Shown: positions 27,801 to 42,800 of the stretch, piece by piece
Layout of the letters: each line of letters begins with the position of its first letter
Position numbering within the stretch: position 1 is the first letter of the stretch
Assembly (NCBI RefSeq): GCF_037975245.1
Contig: NC_092562.1
Location: forward strand, 12,160,001 to 12,224,000
Reading direction: 5' to 3'
Source: Apostichopus japonicus
Lineage: Eukaryota; Echinodermata; Holothuroidea; Aspidochirotida; Stichopodidae
DNA: 64,000 nucleotides
Translations under genes and position numbers: made by a program
The notes under the pieces: model-generated
The model's input: only the letters and a program-made list of their open reading frames with translations
What the model was told of the DNA's origin: nothing
The model's database searches: none

Positions 27801-30800
27801 TCTTGTACCTCATACCACTTGTCCATAAGACTACTAATATTTAGAGCTACTTGAAGACAAACATGCTACTTCTGCTCCTCTGTACCTTGAAATGCACACT
27901 GTCTCTTGCAAGAAAGTTTTTAGAGATATGCAGTTTCACATACTTATCCATTACCATGCAAGTTATACAACAAGCAGATACCTCCTGTGGATGGAGGGGG
28001 TTGGGGGGGGGGGGTATTGTTCCTATCACTATAGTTTGACTCCACCTCTCATGGAATGCTAAGGAATCTGCAGTGCAATGTTACTAGTATAATGCTAAGC
28101 ACAAGCATGCAAGGAAATTAATTCGCGATGGTAACCACAGCCTCAATCCTTGAATTGCATGCTCAAGTTTTCATTAGGAGTGATGTAGTTTACCAAGCAC
28201 ATTACTTGTCAAAGATCAGCCCCACCCCCCCCCCCCAACACATACCATCATTGAAACGGTCAATTCAAAGGTGTTTGTACATTGGCTGCTACATAGTGCT
28301 TCCGCGTATCCCTACGAACCGTGGAAACGTTGCGTTGAATGTAGAGCTGGATATAATGCTAACTTTGTTACAATTTCAAAGATGAATGTCTAACATCACT
28401 CGCAAACTTTGGTGCCATGTGGACTGAATTGTGATGGGCCGTTTTCTAGCAAACTGAAATAAGTTGATGATGTTTTCATTTGTGGTATGGAATTATCTAA
28501 GCAAAAGCCAATTTTAAATTTTTAAATCTGCTAAAACCGATCAAGATTTGTACACTGGCTTCTGCGTTGTTGCATTCCAGCGCATATCCTGTGTTAAATG
28601 AAGAGCTGTATATATATGATGCTAACTTGTTACAATTTCAAAGATGGCAGTCCAACATCTTTCGTGAACGCCAAAGCCATGTGAAATGAATTGTGATTGG
28701 CCGTATTCTCGCAGACTGTGATATTTAATGGATGTTTCTATGTGTGGAATGTGGATTATCTAACTGTTTGAGAACCTTTGGTGCTTTTTCCGATATTTTA
28801 AGTCTTTTTTGGGTCAATTTCATGACTGGTCGCTACGGCTTTTAAGCAGCCATGACCTAAAATTCACCTGTAATTTAGAGGCTTCCCTGTGAGTCATTCT
28901 GTTCAAATTTATTGCTAGTGGTAGGTCAGAAACCTTTTTGTCTTATTTCTCAGGTTAAATAGACCTTAGCATGAGGTTTTACAGAAAACAACACACATTC
29001 ATTTCTCGTGTCTCAGTGAACGTTTACCGGTGCAAATTCACAATTTGTGCCGTCACCAAAGCTTAATAAATTCCAGTGACCCCTGGGACAGCTTCCCAAC
29101 TGTTAGTTCTATAAATCTAATTTATGCAGACTTTAGAGTTAGGTTACTATACAATTGATGATGATGCTCAATAGGAGGGTCCCATAACCATACAGGACTA
29201 TCCTGTAACTTCTATTTGCTTTAAAAACAAGATGCACTAAAAATAACTTTCCAGTTTGTATCTGTATTACACCATTATAACAAATGTCCCAGCAATGAAA
29301 TGTTGATGATTGGATCTAATTTGTTAACTGCCCACTTAGTTAACTTCAATTGGTTAAAACTCTAGCTAAGTGTATTTAATGGTTCATCCATTGCATATTC
29401 AGCAAGTTAAAAAATCTGCATTTAATGGTACTTTATATAAGGCTTTTGAACATCATCAGTGTATCATTAATATTTCTGGAGAGAAGGATATAACCACATT
29501 CCAACAATACTTTTTAGGATAACTTTCTCAAATCCTCAAAACTTTTCAAGTTTGTAGTATTTCTACATTAACTGTGGTATAATACTAATGGCCAGGGTCA
29601 AGAGGGTGTCCAGCAACTGGTCAATCGTGATACCCTTTTAGTATGAGCACTTAATTGTCAACATGACGAAGTAGTACCAAGTTCTGCATATTCAAAAGTT
29701 CCCCTCACTGCAATAGTATTAACATACTCACTTTCAAACACAAACACTTGAAAGCTACACATGTCTGAGTTGCCAGCTGTATCCGTGAAGGTGTAGGTAA
29801 CAGTTGCTGAACCAATACTGAATTGCTGTCCAGGTCGATGACTTGACACTACTGTTACTGGTACAGAGATATCAGTTGCAGTGGGTTCTGTCCAGGAGAT
29901 TAGTACCGAGTCATCATCTTGTGAAATAGCCCTCACCACAGTGCTTGATGGGCAATCAGAGATTATTGGTGGAGTGTTGTCTAGGTATGGAAGAAGGAAA
30001 ATAAGTCATTCCTGGAGATGAAGAAACTCAGTGTGGTCATAAAAAAAGCAAGTGAGGAGATGAAGCAGAAAACACTAAATAGTAAAATGTCACGATGACC
30101 TGATTTTCCTAAACTTCTTCAGAGACAAACTGAAATCAAGACAGTAAAGGACATTTGTAAAATAGACAGATGGACGGACTAGTTATTGACAGATTAGATT
30201 GGCAGAAACACATATTTATCTTTGAAGATGTGGTGATAAAACAGTGCTCAACATTGAATGATAAAGGTGGTTTAATGCCAACATGCAATGACCTTAGGAG
30301 TTGAGTCCCTTTATAAACTGAGTTGCAATAAACTGGTAATTTGACTCCATATTGACTCCAATAATGCATGCTGTGTAATGTACTGTAGTGAGTAAGTGTG
30401 CAAGACACCAGTGAAGTTAGAATGTGATGATGAAAACGAAAATCAACATTCAAGGATTTCTTTGATCCGTCATCTGAGGTCAGCATATTGCATTAACCAT
30501 AAGAGCAGACTGGTAATTTGAAGCCATGATGTTGACTCTAATGTGCATGAATGCTGTGTGTTGGCCTACAGTGGAGACATCAGTGTCCACCATACCCATT
30601 AAGTTTTTTTAGGTGCTAATTTAAGTTATGAAAATGCTGATTTATACTTCAAAGATATTTGTCACTGAGTACACTAATACCACTTTCACAAAAAATAGTT
30701 ATAAGATACCTTCACTGTCCAAGAAAATGCAATAATAGGAACATTAATGATTTAGCTTACATCTTACTTCACCTCAGATGTACAATACACATTCAACAGT

Positions 30801-33800
30801 TAGCGAGATCAAATGGATGTTTTTGATTACTGTAGAGGTTTGGTTGTACATGAAAAGAGGTTGTGCAGGTAATCTGGCACTACTTCCTTAAGATTAAGCA
30901 TATCATACTTTTACTCTCATGTTAGTGTTATGGAATGCCATACTACTTAAGCTAATTAGTCAAGGAACTTAATCGTCGTAAGATTGAGCGTTCCCTTAGT
31001 TCTACCTGCCGCTGATGCCTAAAGTCTGAAATTGTATCCCAAAAAATAGTGTAGAGTAGAGAGGATGCATGCAGCCTCCACGAATTGCAGGTGGGTACAG
31101 CCAATGACAATCTAACCCCTCTATATTTATAAAACCTTGTCAAATCTGCACCACGAATCTGGAGATGTTTGCTCCATTGTGAGTGGTAGTGTAATATTGT
31201 TAATTAGTATTAAGCTCACCACAAGGAGACCAAGATTTGCCTCAGATGGGACATGAAATAAGGGGAATCGCCTATTTTCTGCAAGTTGCGACCGATACAC
31301 TAGAATAGTTGTTTAATCACACGATTATGTGCTTGGTATGACTTGTAGGTTTAATTATTTGTTTTAAGAAAGGGAAATCGAGTAACTTTGGGGTTGCAGG
31401 GATACGTACTGATCGTACAACCAAGAAAATCTAAGAAAAGTATCGTACTCAACGTGTATTTAAGTAGCGAGAAGCGAGGGTGTCTTGTTAAGGGACATAG
31501 AATTTGTTGAATCTTTGTATGGGGGTTCAATAATGGGGAACTGTCGGCTCATAAAAGTTAGGTCATCTTTAAAGGTGGACGAAAGTAGCCGATATTTATT
31601 GTAATGTTTTTAAATAACGAGAGAGAGTTAGTGTTGATCCGTGATAATATTATCCGTCATTTTTCCTTACATTTTATGTACCGTTCAGGTGAGTATCGCA
31701 AATATTTGCTATGTTAATCAGTCTAGCTGAAACTATTGAGAAGGTTTACGTTTTGTTATTCAACATAATCGTGCTTCCATGAGTTAACGTAACTAAGTAA
31801 CTGCGTAACACAATTTACTTTATCATTTCTATTTACTTTTATTTAATTAAAATGTGATCTCTGTGAAGTTAATCATGGCCATAATATTGATAAATTTCCT
31901 CTGTACCAAGCAAGAATCAGTGATTGAGGCTTTTAATAAATTAGAGATGCAATTAATTGTCGTCTTCTCCAATTTTTGTCTCAATATGTGTTGAAGATTA
32001 TTATTAAGTTCAAAAAGACCAGAACTTGGGAGAAATTGCTCGACGTTACTGTACATTAGACAGGACCACTTTGGACATAGGTACCCTTTGATTTTTCAGG
32101 AAGGAAGAGACACTTCACAACAATGGTAATTCCAGATGAATCTCAGGCTATGTTATTCTTGAACATATAAGAAATATAAGATATGTCAATGTCAAGCAGT
32201 TTAAGAGGAGAACATACAACAACAGAACTGAGGTTTCACCACACTTTAAACAACATAATGTGGACCATTAGGGTTACAAAAGAACTCTCCAAGTTACACT
32301 ACTGGAGTTGCCTGACATGGTGCACTGCACACATCATGTGCACTAAAGTTACTATATAGATGCCCAGGGATTATTACTTAGTTACGTACGTCATGCAATT
32401 CGAAATGGCACGCCTTGCGCGAGAGCCGTACATAAGTAATACTACCATGTATTGATCTAGCCTTGTAGGTGCTAGAGTACCGTAACGTTAGGCTATACAG
32501 GCCTAGTCTATCCGCCACAGGCTAAAGTTTTACTCTGAGTGACTAGCCTTACAGAGATCCCCTTTGCCAAAATCTTGGACAGAACTGTTAAGTGTAGAGT
32601 TATAGACATTTTATGTTGTGTATTACAATGATCATGATTAATCATGTTGGGTTGCAGGAATTCTCTGGTAGTGAAAAATGATTTCCATAATTGTTTCTGA
32701 TCATTTTCAGAGACTGTAGCCTGGCGTACGTATGCAGCACATGTATTGCAGCAACATAAACGAGCATGCGGTATGCCCACATGCACAGTATAGTACTGCA
32801 TACACGTTGTAATTTTTGAGACAGACGTGACTGACCGTTAAATGTTGCAAATGGTAAAAGAATTTTGTCTTGCACACTGTAATTGGCTGGGAATACATTG
32901 GGTTGTGGGGGGGTGTCCCCTGCTGCTGAAGCATTACTACATGTCAGAAAGAGTATTTATAATACTCTAAATTTCTATGGAATGTATCTCTGAGCCCTAT
33001 AGTAGGGGTCGAAGGGGCATTATAAGCCCCAAAGCTGCAGAGATTTTAGGCATTTCTTGTTCTCTCAGAGCAAGTTGAGCAAAAACAATACTTGTGAGAG
33101 AAGAATTCAATTTCTCTGTAAATTAGTTCAAAGCCCTGGTGGGTGTTCATGGTGCAAAGTTTCGGGAAGCTTTTAGCATTTCTGGATATTTTGTGTTCAC
33201 TTGTAGTGCCTCTAAGCTCCATGCCAGAGAGATGAATTACATTTTTCTAGAATATCTTCTATAAGCCCTAATTATGGAGCTCATAGGGACTTCCACTGCA
33301 GCATCATCAGATATCTCTTGTTTTCTTGAAGTAATTTTTAAGCACCAAACAAGATTTCCATGGAGGTTATGTAGCATTTATCAGCCTAATTTTATTCCAA
33401 TGTGGGAATGAACAGTACCATGTGGAAGTAACCTTACAGCATGAAACATGATCAACACAAGAAAGCAGCTTAAGTGCGGGGAATTCTAAGGGATTGCAAT
33501 CAGTATGTTCATATGCTACACAATAGAAGTACACAAGTGGATATATCAGCACCATTTATAAATATGTGCCCGTTATTGTACGCTGGTCCATTCAATGACT
33601 ACGGTGTATGGTAACAATACACACAAGAAAAAAAAGCATTAAAATAAATGAATAAAAACATTCTTTATCATAACCACCAGTGGATTCCCAAACTGTGCTT
33701 GCTAAGACATAGTCTACATTCGATTAACTGAATTAAACTGAATTAAACCATGCCAGTCCAAGGTGTGTTAAACGTACAGTAAATACCTAGGCCAAGCCTA

Positions 33801-36800
33801 AGTTGTCGTCAACAAACTCACCTGGTAAGTTTAACAGAAAGTGTGTAAGCAGTTATGTTCCTGATAGGATAAAGAGGAACCAGGGGCCAATGCATAGATT
33901 AAAACAGAAATGGCAATATAAGAATGGATGGATGGGAAAGAAATGAATAAGCAATTTCCTTCACTTACTCTTCTACATTTTCTTTGTCGATTCTGTACAA
34001 TGTTCTGTTATTTGACCCATCCGATATTTTCTTCACAGGAATGTTAAAAGAAAATTCTTAGTTGGGATAACTTATTATTTCAGATAAACATTTTGTTTGT
34101 CGATGTTTTCAGTCTACAAAACGAGAATTAGAACATGTGGTAGGCTTGGAACAACATGGCCATGTACCATACTCCCATTTTAGGTTAAATTTGTCATATA
34201 TATTTAATTGTGTTACAACAGATGGCTGCTCATCAACTAGTGCTGCACATGGCAAGGCAAGTTCTCAAGAGTTAAAAAGCAAATGATGAAGCAAAAAAGG
34301 AAACTAGTAAAGACAAATTCATGTAAGTCTAACCTGTAACAAAAAGAAACTTTGTAATGTTACTGATGTTTCAAAACCTTTAAGTATGAATTCTTCATTG
34401 TTGTATTTATGAGTGGTTGGTTTCTTTCCTCATTCTTAGAGAGGTCCTATTGTCTTATCTTGGGCAGAATGGGAAAGCACTTTTCTTATGACTCAACTTT
34501 GTTTTCTGAACTATGATATTTCAGCCAATGACGATGGACAGTATACAGTTTTATACCACAAAGTTGACTAAATAAAGACAGAAGTTATTTATTTTTCCTT
34601 ACATTTTGTAGGATATGAGTTATTAATTCTCTTGTAGGATTGTCAGTTCCAGCTTTTGGAACTTATATGTCGAATTTTGTAATTTCACTGCGATCAAAAA
34701 CAAATTGGTGACTAGATGAATAGCATTAACTAGGATTACCGCTATTGCTTACATGGACCAAAAAATGGACTTATCACCTCTGCTGAGATGAATAGAATAA
34801 ACTGAGTTCACTGCAGGGAATGAGCTCTCAGATATAAAACAGTGTGTCACGATCATCACCACAATTGCAAAGGAAATGAGTGCCATTACTGAAGTTATTG
34901 CATTCCACTCTGCTTAAAAGTAAGGTTACTTTCACACTATACTGTAGATGAAGACGGAAAACAGAGAGAACAGTTTTGTTTTAAATTTTGGTTTTATTTC
35001 ATAACTATTCTGTTGATGAATGTATTAAGAACACCCTGATTTCTGCTCATTTTGAGACCAATATTTGATTTCCACATTCTAACCAAAAATCCCTCCCCTC
35101 CCCCCTCCCTTTAAAAGTATCTACCCTTCTGCTGACAGGTGTGTAGAACAATAAGAAAAAGGTTACCTTGTCATGTAATATTTATCTGTAAATTATCAAC
35201 TATAGGAAATGCTTATTTGATCAGATTTGATACTCAGTAACTTTATAATTTGAAACAAAGAACAAGAAGGGATTTATTGACTTGGTTGACAATTAATAAT
35301 ATACTTAATACAATTTAATGTTTCCATATTTACCTGTGCATGTTCGTTGTCCAGGTGGTGTGTAAGGTGAACCAGTGTAACCAGACTTACATACACATCT
35401 GTAGCTGCCCATGGTGTTAAAGCATGTTGATGAGCTACGATCACACAAATTACTGAATGCACTGCTACATTCATTTTGATCTGTAACCAAAGAGGACCAT
35501 GCAGAAAAAGCATATGGTTGAACTAGACTACTTCAGATCATATGTTAAAGGTTTTGAGCTGAGATTGAATGGTTTGAAAGCATCTTATTTCTTAAATTTG
35601 ACTGCACAGTTTACCTCTGTCATACGTCCACTGCCATTACTATGTCATCTGTCCACAATATTACATTTGGCCAAATTCCTTATGAAGATGCCACATGAAG
35701 TCTTTGTTTTCTATTAACTTTGATCACAATATGTGGCAGGCAGTACACATTGGTCAAAATTATTCTTGAGTACTGGATCACATACTGTAGGATATTCAGA
35801 AATTTAAGGTTAACGAGGATGCAAACTGGTTGCTATTTAAGCAAACACATATGAGACACATCACCAGTACAACATCTCATGTTACACAACAGGTTACTCT
35901 ATTCCACTAAAATAAAGTGGCCATATATTTGTCAGAAAACCCTGGGACATGTTAATGTACATGCCCCTAGCTCTCCCTCCCACCCCTCTACTTGCCATTT
36001 TGACATCAAAATTTCATATTGTCCAATCCAAAAGTGTCACCAAAATATTTGTCATTTGTATGATTTTGCAGATGTCAGTAAATTTAACTAAAGTTTTCAG
36101 ACCTTGCTAACTCGATGCTCTCCTGAAACATTTTAAAGCACCAAAATAGATTTCTATTCAGGAACTGCAGCAATTAATTTGCCTAAATTTTTATCAAATG
36201 TAGAATGGTAGCAATTCAAGGAAAACATAGAGAACAGTTTTGTTTTAAATTTCAATTTTGCTTCATGATTACAGTATATCTTTGATCAGTGTAAGACAAC
36301 CTTGAATTCAGCTACAAGTTTAAGACTGACTTTTGATTTCCATCTTCTCCCCAAACCCCCTTTTAAATAGTAAGAACACCCCTTGCTTACCAGTGTGGGG
36401 GAAAATGAAATAAAATTACCTTGTCATGAAATAATCAAATCCTCAACTGGGAGCAAATGCTTATTTGATAAGATTTGATAAGCAGTAATTTTATCATTTG
36501 AAACAATGAACAATAAGGGATTTGTTGACTTGATTGACAATTAATAATTTACTTAGGATAATTTGATGTTTCCATATTTACCTGTGCATGTAGAAGGTAG
36601 TCCAGGTGTGAAAGTTGAACCAGTGTAACCAGACCTACACATACATATGTAACTGCCCATGGTGTTCAAGCATGTTGATGAGCTAGTTTCACACACATTT
36701 GTACTGGTTGTACATTCATCTTGATCTGTAACCAAAGAGAACCATTCAGAAAAAGATTAGACTACTGTACTTCAGATTGTAAGTAAAAGGATTTTAACTG

Positions 36801-39800
36801 TGACTGTGGTTTACATGAATCTTCCTCCTTAAAATTGACTGCAAATATTGCTTTTTCCATCCTTCCACTTCCATTATTATGTCATCTGTCCACAATATTA
36901 CATCTGGCCAAATTCCCTATGGAGATCCCACATTCAGTCATTGTTTTTTTGATTAACTTTGATCACAATATGTGCCGGGCAGTACATATTGGTCAGAAAT
37001 ATTCTTGAGTATTGGATCACATACTGTAGGATATTCAGAAATTTAAGGTCAACGAGGATGCAAACTGGTTGCTATTTGGATAGGCAAACAAATATAACGC
37101 ACATCACCAAAAGGATCTCATCTTACAATGCAGGTTGCTCTATAACAATTAACTTAGGTGACCATAATTTTTTTCAGGAAACCCTGGACATGTTTATGTA
37201 CAACCTCCATCCCTTAACTGGCCATGGTGACATCGCAAGTTGATGTTGTCCAACCAACAAGAGCCCAAGGGCACTGTGGTCTCTGCTTAGGGGTATATGA
37301 CAATACACATACTATTATCAAGCAAGATTGGGCTGAAAGAGTCCAAGTAATTGTGGTCCTACATGTACCCATAACGTAGCCAACACTATAGTCAACACTT
37401 TTGTGATCACAAATTGTGATCGGATTTTTGATCAAAAGGCACTTTTGAGATCTAAATATGGCGTCGAAAATGTAAGAAATATAAGGTCACCTACAAGCGG
37501 GTCAAGAGATATGATAACATTGGTGACCTCAGCTGACATGACCGTTAAGTTTGAAAAAATGTTCCACCATGTTAAGTTTGAAAATGTTCCACCACCCCAT
37601 TCACAACTTGTCCAAAAATATCAACCGTGTAACACCTTGGCATTGGGATTTAATTGCATTAAATGTCTAAAGATTAACTTTGAACTTGTATACATAACTT
37701 CACACACAAAGGTCACCCGGAGGTCAACCAATTGACATTTTTGATCAGTGAAACCTAAATAGAGCATCAAAACATTTTTTTCTTTGCCCATTTTCTCCCC
37801 CCAAAATACTATTTTTTAACATTAATAAACCATTGGTGACCTCGGATCACATGACCGTTAAGTTTGAAAATTTTACCCTACACCATTTGCAACTTGTCCA
37901 AAAATATCAACTGTGTTACCCCTTGGCACTGGGAGTTATTAAATGTCTGAAAATTAAATTTGACCTCTTATAACTTCGCACACGAAGGTCACACGGGTGT
38001 CAACCCATTGACATTTTTGATCGGAAGGTACCTTTGATATCAAAATCTAGCATCAAAACCAAACTTTTTCTTTTTGCTCGTTTCCTCCCTAAATAGGCAT
38101 ATTTTTTTCTAATGTGACCTGTGACCTTTTGACCTTGGTTTCAGATGTAGTTTTATCTCCTGATTCAAAAAAACAACACGACAAATCTGTACAGCCATCC
38201 TAACTCCGACCGAAAAACTTCGACATCATATAAATTCACACACGAAGGTCACACAGGGGTCAAATTGAGGTCAAGGGTCACCCAGATGCGGGTCGACAAT
38301 TGGATTACATTGAAGCAACTCCCAATCCTAACGGACAATTCGTTCTCAAGTTATAAAAAATACTAGCTTTTAACATTAATTGACCTTTGGTGACCTTGGA
38401 TCACATGACCGTTAAGTTTGAAAATATTCCCCTATACCATTTGCAACTTGTCCAAATATATCAACTGTGTCACACCTGGGAACTAGAGAGATTGTATTAA
38501 ATGTCTGAAAATTAACTTTGACACCATATAACTTCGCACAGGAAGGTCACACGGGGGTCAACCTATTGACATTCATGATCAGAAGGTACCTTTAACATCT
38601 GAAAATAGCATCGAAACTGTAAAAATCCCCAAAACAGGTAAAGGTCACCAGGGGTAAAAATTGAGGTCAAGGGTCACCCAGATGCGGGTCGACAATTGGA
38701 TTACATTGAAGCAACTCCCAACCCTAACAGACACAATTCCTTCTCAAGTTATCGCAAAAATACTAGTTTTTTATCATTAATTGACCTTTGGTAACCTCGG
38801 ATCACATGACAGTTAAGTTTGAAAATATTTCCCTATACCATTTGCATTGTCCCAAAATATAAACCGTGTCACATCTTGGCACTGGGAGTTATTGCACTGA
38901 ATGTCTGAAGATTAACTTTGACCTCATATAACTTAACACACAAAGGTCGCCTTGGGTCAACTTATTGACATTTTTGATCGAATAAACCTAAATATAGCAT
39001 CAAACTATAAAAATTCAAACATTTTTTCTTTGCCCATTTTCTCCCCCCAAAATACTAGTTTTTTAACATTAATTGACATTTGGTGACCTCGGATCACATG
39101 ACCGTTAAGTTTGAAAATATTCCCCTATAATATGTCCCAAAATATCAACCTTGTCACACATTGGCACTGCATGGGAGTTATTGCAATTTTAATTTTTTCG
39201 GTTTTTGGACCATAACTATCCTTTGGTGACCTTTGTGGGCACCAAAAACAATAGGGCACACCTTCTCCATATGGCGGATCTATAGTTCAAGTTTGGCCTC
39301 AATCCAACTTTCCCTTATTAAGATAGAGCATACCCAAGCAAGTGTCACAGATGCACACACACCCACACATGCATACATACACACACACCCACACAAACCT
39401 GACTATATAGGTTCCTTTTGCTAAAGCAAGGAACCAAAACTTGTCACCATAGTGTTTGTTGTTTGTGAGATTATTGCAGATGTCAGAAAATTTAACAAGC
39501 TTTTCAAACCTTGGCAACTTGTTGGATATATCCCAGTTAAGTTATAGTTTTATTCATACATCAAATCCATTTCAGCTAGCCTAACTTACATGCACTCTGA
39601 GCTTCAAATTTGATGGACAGGGGTCTGGTGGCACATGGCTCAGTCCTCATGGAATATCCTGGGTTGTGGAAGTAAACATTTGAGCCACAATGGTTCAAGG
39701 GGGGTGGCATTTTGATGACCTCTAATTGAATTACAATTTTCTGGAATATTTTCCGAGCCTTCGTGGCGGTTCCTGAGGACTTCCACAGCAGTATTTGCAG

Positions 39801-42800
39801 ATATTGTTTGCTCTCTTGAAAAGATTTTAATGCACCAAAATAGATTTCTATTCAGAAACTGTAGCAATTCATTTGCCTAAATTTTTGTCAAATGTGGAAT
39901 GGTAGCATTTTAAGAAAAACATAGAGAACAATTTCCTTTTTCAAATTTGTTTCAGGATTAAAGTATTCCTTTGATCAGTGTAAGACATAGGAATTTAGCT
40001 ACAAGTTTGAGACCGACTTTTGATTTCCATTTTCTCCCCCAAACCCCCCTTTAAATAGTAAGAGCACCTGTTGCGTACCAGTTTGGGAGAAAAATGAAAT
40101 AAGATTACCTTGTCATGTGATTGTCAAATTCATCTGTAAATCATCAACTGGAAGCAAATGCTTATTTGATCAGATTTGATAAGCAGTAAATTTATCATTT
40201 GAGACAATGAAAAATAAGGAATTTGTTGACTTGCTTGACAATTAATAATTTACTTAGGACAATTTGATGTTTCCATATTTACCTGTGCATGTAGATTGTT
40301 GTCCAGGTGGTGTGTAAGGTGAACCGGTGTAACCAGACATACACACACACATGTAGCTGCCCATGGTATTCATGCATGTCGATGTGCTGCTATCACACAT
40401 AGTACTGAATAAACTGATTGTACATTCATCGAAATCTGTAACCAAAGAGGACCATGCAGAAAAAGCATATGGTTGAACTGGACTACTTCAGACCATATTT
40501 AAAGTTTTTGAGCTGAGACTGCATGGTTGGCATGCATCTTATTTCATAAATCTGCTTTCTTACCTGTCCAAACTGGTGGAAAGCGCTGTTATGGATCAAT
40601 TTGAGTGTCATTTATTAAAAAATAATCTCCTGCCAGTAAACAACTCTGCCTATCGGAAGCATCACAGTACTGAGACCACTTTGCTTAGGGTACATTCTGA
40701 TATTATGAAAAACATGGACGCTGGAATGGTAACTCTTCTCATTATGTTTGATTTGTCTGCAGCCTTTGATACCGTTCATTATGATACTCTTTTCAATACT
40801 CTGGGTAATCGTATAAATATCAAAGGCCTGGTGTTTCAGTGGTTTCAAAGTTATTTATGTAATAGGCGTCAAAAAGTTCTTGTAAATGGTACATTTTCTA
40901 AAGACTTCTTTTTGAAGCATGGTGTCCCCCAAGGAAGCTGTACTGGCCCCATACTTTTTATTACATACTTATCCCAATTGTATCATGTTTTGCTTAAGCA
41001 CCTTCCTAACTGTGAGGGTTATGCTGATGACAATCAATTTTATCTTGCTTTTAATGCTGGCAATGACACTGCCAGAGGTGAGGCAATTTCTGCAATGGAA
41101 AATTGTGTGGCTGAAGCACGTCGCTGGTTTTTAACGAATAATCTTAAACTAAATGATACAAAAACTGAATTGATAGTCATAGGTTCTAAGCAACAATTGG
41201 CTAAACTTCCTGATTTTTCTTTTCAAGTGGGGGCGGCAACAATTCATACAGTTGATAAGGTTCGTAATTTGGGTATTATTTTTGATGAAAGTCTTTCACT
41301 TGACTTACATGTTGCAAATGTGTGTAGAAAAGCAAATTTTAGTATTCATAAGCTTTGGCATATTCGTAGTTACTTGGATGATACCTCATGTAAATCACTT
41401 GTTCATGCATTTGTTACGTCACACATAGATTACTGCAATTCATTATACTGTAACTTACCTTCACATCTCATAGATAAACTTCAGAAAATCCAAAATGCTG
41501 CTGCCAGACTTGTAACGGGTACTTCCAAATATGATCATATAAAACCCGTCCTACATAACTTGCATTGGCTTCCAGTTAGAGAAAGAATATCTTATAAGAT
41601 TTTATTACTCACTTTTAAATGTATTTACAATATTGCACCGCAGTACCTTTGTGATTTAATTTCTCTTTACACTCCCTCTAGACCGTTGCGTTCCTCGTCC
41701 CGTCTGCTTTTAACTGTTCCTAACATAAGAACTGCAAAATTTGGACAGAGATCTTTTAGCTACAGTATGCTTCGCCAGTTTTATGGAATTCACTCCCTGA
41801 GGTTTTAAGAAAAATTGAAAGTTTTACCCTGTTTAAATCCAAACTTAAGACTCATTTATACTGCAAAGCTTATAATATCTGAATTCATTTTATGTATTAT
41901 TATTTCGTTAATTGTTTTCTTGTTATATATTTGTTTTACTGTTTATCATGTAATTATTATATTCTTTTATCCACTATTTTTCTTAACTTAATTTAACTTG
42001 ATTTGTTTTGTTTTTTAATTCTACTTATTTTTGTTTTATTCTTCATCATGTAAAGCGCATTTGAATATACATTTGTTATAGTATTTGCGCTATATAAGGA
42101 TCCATAATAATAATAATAATAATAATAATAAATTGGCTGCAAATTTTCCTATCCGTCCTTCTACTGTCATTATTATGTCATCTGTCCACAATATTACAGT
42201 TGACTGAATTCCTTATAGAGATCCCACATGTACCCAATATTTTTGATCAATTTGATCATATTATACATATGCCAACCAGTAGATATTGGTCAGAAATATT
42301 CTTGAGTACTGGATCACATACTGTAGGATATTCAGAAATTTAAGGTCCATGAGGTTGCAGACTTGTTGCTATTTGGAAAAGTAAACAAACATAACGTACA
42401 TCACCTAAAAGATCCAGGGTGGAATTTTGAGAAACTTTCATTGTTTAAGTGGATGATAAACAAGTGTTGGATATTAAAAAATGTAATCCTAAAGCAAGTA
42501 TTTTGTCAAAGATATAAAGACAAAATGCCAAAATTCTTGAACGTAACTGAGTATTTCCCCATATTATCACCAAATTCAAAAAGATATTTTCCATGTGAAA
42601 ATAAACTATGAAGTTTTTCGATGATCTCTGTGCTGATGTCACAGTACGTCACCAATGGACAGTATGTTTGTAGTTGTAAACAATCACATCTTCTGCCCAT
42701 GTTGTGTCTAGATACACGAATAGCCAAATTGCAATTATGCAGGCCCTTTTCACGAAGGTGGGGCATATATGACAAAATCTTAGGGCATTTCCAGGGACAA

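Noticed and set aside
30136-30486. 116-codon minus-strand ORF
   Set aside because: Composition and local repeats suggest repeat-derived intron sequence. No domain was recognised.
33815-33860. Possible 38-nt minus-strand exon between an AG and GTGAGT
   Set aside because: It has good-looking splice ends but no domain content, and a length that would shift the frame in a phase-1 cassette series.
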